The notes under the pieces were generated by a model. The model saw only the letters and a list, made by a program, of their open reading frames with translations. It was not told where the DNA came from and did no database searches. Positions 61,373-64,000 of a stretch of DNA of 64,000 nt are shown here, piece after piece. The stretch is from Streptomyces litmocidini (lineage in GTDB: Bacteria > Actinomycetota > Actinomycetes > Streptomycetales > Streptomycetaceae). Both the position numbers and the translations under genes were made by a program. Position 1 is the stretch's first letter, and every line of letters starts with the position of its first letter. The stretch spans positions 62,001 to 126,000 of the forward strand of contig NZ_BMTQ01000001.1 in NCBI RefSeq assembly GCF_014649755.1, in the 5' to 3' direction.

Positions 61373-61711
61373 TCAGCCCAGTACGTCCTCCAGTTCCGCC
61401 AGGAGGCGGCGCTTCGGGCGGGCGCCGACGATCGACTTCACGGGCTCGCCCTCGCGGAACACCATGAAGGTCGGGGTCCCGAGGACCCCGTACCGCTGCG
61501 CGGTCGCCGGGCTGCGGTCCACGTCGACCTCGACGATCCGCAGCCGCGCCGCCTCCTCGGCGGCGATCGCGCCGAGCACCGGCTTCATCTGCCGGCAGGG
61601 CGGGCACCACTGCGCCGTGAACTTCACGAGCACCGGCAGTTCGGCGCCCAGCACCTCCGTGCCGAAGTCCTCGTCCGTGACCTCCGCCACGCCCTCCGCG
61701 TACGTCGTCAT
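61373..61711 (-). CDS. trxA: thioredoxin
   Basis: A 112-residue thioredoxin with the active site WCPPC (C36, C39) rather than the usual WCGPC, a cis-Pro in LGTPTF, and FREGEPVKSIVGARPK as the C-terminal strand. It reduces disulfides of cytosolic proteins. ATG 61711 overlaps the MerR-type gene's stop by four bases, so the two are translated together. WCPPC would shift the redox potential; the partner reductase is not in the window. ATG is supported because the upstream frame is non-coding. Confidence 0.93.
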   Translation of the reverse strand: MTTYAEGVAEVTDEDFGTEVLGAELPVLVKFTAQWCPPCRQMKPVLGAIAAEEAARLRIVEVDVDRSPATAQRYGVLGTPTFMVFREGEPVKSIVGARPKRRLLAELEDVLG

Positions 61712-62133
61712 CTCCGTCGTCCCTCCGCGTCCGTCTCCGTCACCACTTCGAGTTCGCACCGGGGCTCCGGGCCGTGCGGCAGTTCCGCCTCGGCCCGCAG
61801 CAGCTGGGCGCCCACCTGGGCGCGTACCGCCCGGAGCTGTCCGATCAGCCCGTCCAGCTCGGCGAGCTTCCGCCGGTAGACGGCGATCGACGCGGGGCAC
61901 GAGTCCCCCGCCGGGTGCCCCGCGCGCAGGCAGTCGACGAACGGCCGCGTCTCCTCCAGCTCGAACCCGAAGTCCTGCAGGGTCCTGATCTGCTGGAGCA
62001 GCCGCAGGTCGTCCTCGTCGTACGTGCGGTGGCCCTGCTCCGTACGCCGTGCGGTCAGCAGACCGCGGGACTCGTAGTACCGCAGGGTCCGCGTGGTCGT
62101 CCCGGCCCGCTCGGCCAGCTCTCCGATGCGCAT
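61708..62133 (-). CDS. MerR-family regulator coupled to thioredoxin
   Basis: A 141-residue MerR-type regulator: N-terminal winged helix (MRIGELAERAGTTTRTLRYY), a hinge and a dimerisation helix (RKLAELDGLIGQLRAVRAQVG). Three cysteines occur (C68, C79 and C126); the C68/C79 pair flanks His73 and could bind metal or form a disulfide, so a redox or metal signal is plausible. The start codon is the predicted first transcribed base (see the promoter), so the mRNA may be leaderless. Coexpression with thioredoxin suggests redox control. Confidence 0.9.
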   Translation of the reverse strand: MRIGELAERAGTTTRTLRYYESRGLLTARRTEQGHRTYDEDDLRLLQQIRTLQDFGFELEETRPFVDCLRAGHPAGDSCPASIAVYRRKLAELDGLIGQLRAVRAQVGAQLLRAEAELPHGPEPRCELEVVTETDAEGRRR

Positions 62134-62140
62134 GTCCCCG

Positions 62141-62171
62141 ACGGTAGGCCTTGACGCCGACGTCAGGGCAA
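62141..62171 (-). promoter_or_regulatory. MerR-type promoter with 19-bp spacer
   Basis: On the minus strand, -35 TTGCCC (62171-62166) and -10 TACCGT (62146-62141) are separated by exactly 19 bases, longer than usual and typical of promoters untwisted by MerR proteins. CCTTG and CAAGG arms, and TGACG/CGTCA inside, lie in the spacer region. The -10 ends seven bases before the MerR ATG, so transcription may start at the ATG itself. Confidence 0.7.
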
Positions 62172-62175
62172 GGGG

Positions 62176-62700
62176 TCAGCGCGTCACCGCCGGCAGGAGG
62201 GGCTTGCGGACCACCGGGGAGGACAGCACGATCGAGGTCGTGGTCCGGCCGAGGGCCGAGGTCTGCTCCAGGATCTCTTCCAGGTGGACGGTGTCGGTGA
62301 CGGCGACCTTCAGGATCCAGCAGTCCTCGCCGACCACGTGGTGCACCTCCAGGACCTCCGGGCGGGCGGTCAGCTCCAGGGTGCGGGGGTGCTTCAGGCT
62401 GTAGCCGCCGTGCGGGTTCACGCGGATGAAGGCCTGGATGCCGTAGCCGAGCACGGCCGGCGAGACGTGCGCGCCGTAACCGGTGACCGCACCGCCCGCC
62501 TCCAGACGGCGGACCCGTTCGGTGACGGCCGCGGGGCTGAGCCGGACGCGGCGGCCGAGCTCGCTGAGCTTGATGCGGCCGTCGCCCTGCAGCAGGTCCA
62601 GGATCTGCCGGTCGATGGGGTCGAAAGCGACCGCCGAGGTTTCGTCGGCGACGGCGCGCGCATGCCGTGGTTCCTTCGGCGAGACGGCCTGGACTCCCAT
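62176..62700 (-). CDS. Lrp/AsnC-family transcriptional regulator
   Basis: A 174-residue feast/famine regulator: an N-terminal winged helix (FDPIDRQILDLLQGDGRIKL, then LGRRVRLSPAAVTERVRRL) and a C-terminal RAM amino-acid-sensing domain with VLEVHHVVGEDCWILKV. The ATG 62700 has AAGGGGGAAAC upstream. It diverges from the epimerase-like gene, separated by 87 bases, which it may control; its stop lies five bases before the MerR promoter. The effector amino acid is unknown. Confidence 0.93.
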   Translation of the reverse strand: MGVQAVSPKEPRHARAVADETSAVAFDPIDRQILDLLQGDGRIKLSELGRRVRLSPAAVTERVRRLEAGGAVTGYGAHVSPAVLGYGIQAFIRVNPHGGYSLKHPRTLELTARPEVLEVHHVVGEDCWILKVAVTDTVHLEEILEQTSALGRTTTSIVLSSPVVRKPLLPAVTR

Positions 62701-62787
62701 GTTTCCCCCTTCGATCGGCGGGCGGACAACGTAACACTTGTCGAAGAAAGCAAGGGAGGCATCGGGGTGTTGGGGGAAACGGGATCC

Positions 62788-63684
62788 ATGGACGTTCTGG
62801 TCATCGGCGGAAACCGCTACATCGGAAAGCGGCTCATCGCCCTGCTGCGGGAATCCGGGCACCGCGTCACGGTGCTCAACCGGGGTTCTTCCCCGGCCCC
62901 GGAAGGAATCGAGCAGCTGGTCGCCGACCGCGACGACGAGAAGGCGCTCGCCTCCGTGCTCGCGGGCCGTTCCTTCGACGTCGTCGTGGACCAGGTCTGC
63001 TACACGCCGCGCCAGGCCGAGATCGCCCGGCGCGTGTTCGCGACGCGCACCCGGCGCTACGTGATGACCTCCACGGTCGAGGTCTACGCGTACGAGGACT
63101 CGGCCGAGCCGGTCGCCGAGTCCGCCCTCGACCTGGCCGCCGTGACCGTCGACACGGGCCTGCCCTGGGAGGACCCCGAGTTCCTCGACGCGCACTACGG
63201 GGAGGGGAAGCGGCAGGCCGAGGCGGTCTTCGCGGCGGGGACGCCGTTCGCCTGGGCCTCGGTGCGGGTGGCGCACGTCCTGGGCGGCGCGGACGACTTC
63301 ACCGGCCGGCTCGACCACTACGCGCGGCGCGTCCGGGCGGGCGAGCCCATCGCCGTGCCGGTGGTGAACCACCCGGCGAGCTATGTGTACGTGGAGGAGA
63401 TCGCCGCGTTCCTCGCCTGGGCGGTACGGGCGGACTTCACCGGACCGGTGAACGCGCACTCCCCCTCCCCGCTCACCACCGCCGACCTCTGCGCGGAGAT
63501 CGAGAAGCTGGTGGGCGGCCGGACCGTCTTCCGGGAGGTGGAGGTCGGCGAGGTCTCCCCGTTCTCCTTCGCCCGCTCGTACGGCATGTCCAACGCCCGC
63601 GCGGCATCCCTCGGTTACTCCTTCCCCGACTCCGGCGAGTGGCTGGCGAAGGCCGTCTCCGAGACGCTGGGGGCGGAGCGCTGA
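62788..63684 (+). CDS. NAD-dependent epimerase/reductase-like protein
   Basis: A 298-residue atypical SDR with a very short GxxGxxG (MDVLVIGGNRYIGKRL) as in CSP41-type or reductase-like epimerases. VDQVCYTPRQAEIARR and RYVMTSTVEVYAYEDS occupy the expected catalytic zone; a Tyr-x3-Lys appears as YGEGK. It is related to UDP-sugar epimerases but its substrate is unknown. ATG 62788 is used; an in-frame GTG at 62767 with GGGGG upstream also exists. The next gene begins at its stop codon. Confidence 0.82.
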   Translation: MDVLVIGGNRYIGKRLIALLRESGHRVTVLNRGSSPAPEGIEQLVADRDDEKALASVLAGRSFDVVVDQVCYTPRQAEIARRVFATRTRRYVMTSTVEVYAYEDSAEPVAESALDLAAVTVDTGLPWEDPEFLDAHYGEGKRQAEAVFAAGTPFAWASVRVAHVLGGADDFTGRLDHYARRVRAGEPIAVPVVNHPASYVYVEEIAAFLAWAVRADFTGPVNAHSPSPLTTADLCAEIEKLVGGRTVFREVEVGEVSPFSFARSYGMSNARAASLGYSFPDSGEWLAKAVSETLGAER

Positions 63685-64000
63685 TGCGGTACCGGATGCT
63701 GGGGGACATACGCGTCGGAGCCGTCGGACTCGGCACGATGCCGCTCTCCATCGAGGGCCGCCCGGACGAGGCGCGGGCCGTCGCCACCGTGCACGCCGCC
63801 CTCGACGCCGGGGTGACCCTCCTCGACACCGCCGACTCCTACCACCCGCCGGGCGGCACGCCGGGCGAGGGCGAACTCCTGGTGCGCCGGGCCCTCGCCT
63901 CGTACGGGGGCCGGACGGACGACGTGCTCGTCGCGACCAAGGGCGGGCGGGGGCGCACGGCCGACGGCGGCTGGACCGTGGACGGCCGGCCCGAGCACCT
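63684..64000 (+). CDS. aldo/keto reductase, 5' part (cut by window end)
   Basis: The first 105 codons of an aldo/keto reductase. The start ATG 63684 shares one base with the previous stop (TGATG). MRYRMLGDIRVGAVGLGTMP is the family N terminus, TLLDTADSYHPPGG holds the catalytic Asp and Tyr, and VLVATKGG holds the catalytic Lys. The frame is open to the end of the window. Coupling to the epimerase-like gene suggests a two-enzyme carbohydrate or carbonyl pathway under the Lrp-type regulator. Confidence 0.88.
   Translation, partial: MRYRMLGDIRVGAVGLGTMPLSIEGRPDEARAVATVHAALDAGVTLLDTADSYHPPGGTPGEGELLVRRALASYGGRTDDVLVATKGGRGRTADGGWTVDGRPEH

Noticed and set aside
61200..61988. 262-codon plus-strand frame starting after the AT-rich region
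   Set aside because: Its start falls in the -10 box of the candidate promoter, and its later part is antisense to thioredoxin and MerR genes.

Overview
The window is a very GC-rich actinobacterial chromosome segment whose gene content (glycine riboswitch on gcvT, SseB pair, GlgE-pathway glycogen genes, HelD/HelR-like ATPase, Opp transporter with an actinobacterial order) points strongly to Streptomyces. From memory, the order from ligA through mnmA, opp, gcvT and glgE to glgB follows the conserved core of Streptomyces chromosomes; no alignment was run. No tRNA, rRNA, CRISPR array, prophage or intact insertion sequence was seen. Most genes use GTG or ATG starts, often with 1 to 4 base overlaps inside operons.

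Layout. 1-9.9 kb: minus-strand housekeeping genes (ligA, a MetE-like protein, an SDR, a LOG-family protein, mnmA, cysteine desulfurase, thioesterase, TRIC-like channel), interrupted by plus-strand genes for a degenerate alpha/beta hydrolase and a PGRP-type amidase. The amidase and the desulfurase converge on a six-unit 22-bp tandem repeat. 9.9-16.6 kb: a minus-strand peptide ABC transporter (oppC-oppA-oppB-oppD-oppF) with a perfect 34-bp palindrome between oppA and oppB. 16.6-19.0 kb: two SseB paralogues and a small P-loop kinase-like protein. 19.2-23.9 kb: a tandem glycine riboswitch, then gcvT-gcvH-glyA-sdaA, a one-carbon and serine/glycine unit. 24-28.7 kb: EF-hand protein, GNAT, two lipoproteins (beta-propeller and deacetylase-like), an RsbW-like ATPase and an enoyl-CoA hydratase. 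28.7-31.4 kb: two tandem L,D-transpeptidases. 31.5-42.6 kb: glgX, a heterodimeric ABC exporter, a thermolysin-like protease and a two-component system.

42.7-59 kb holds the glycogen genes. GlgP on the minus strand, then GlgE-TreS, maltokinase and GlgB on the plus strand, give the full trehalose to maltose to maltose-1-phosphate to branched alpha-glucan route, with GlgP and GlgX for breakdown. Between glgP and glgE sits an apparent accessory block (45.3-50.5 kb): a PhzS-like FAD monooxygenase, a PrnB-family (heme, IDO/TDO superfamily) protein, an HpaB N-terminal fragment, an AraC regulator and a divergent NmrA-type reductase. This block is the best candidate for an undescribed pathway. A 21-bp-spaced direct repeat lies just upstream of its operon.

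59-64 kb: a HelD/HelR-like ATPase, a MerR-thioredoxin pair with a 19-bp-spacer promoter, an Lrp/AsnC regulator, a divergent epimerase-like protein and the start of an aldo/keto reductase. Opposite the start of the HelD/HelR-like gene lies a consensus-like promoter followed about 80 bp later by an intrinsic terminator, which suggests a small antisense RNA. A nested ~250-bp inverted repeat lies between maltokinase and glgB.
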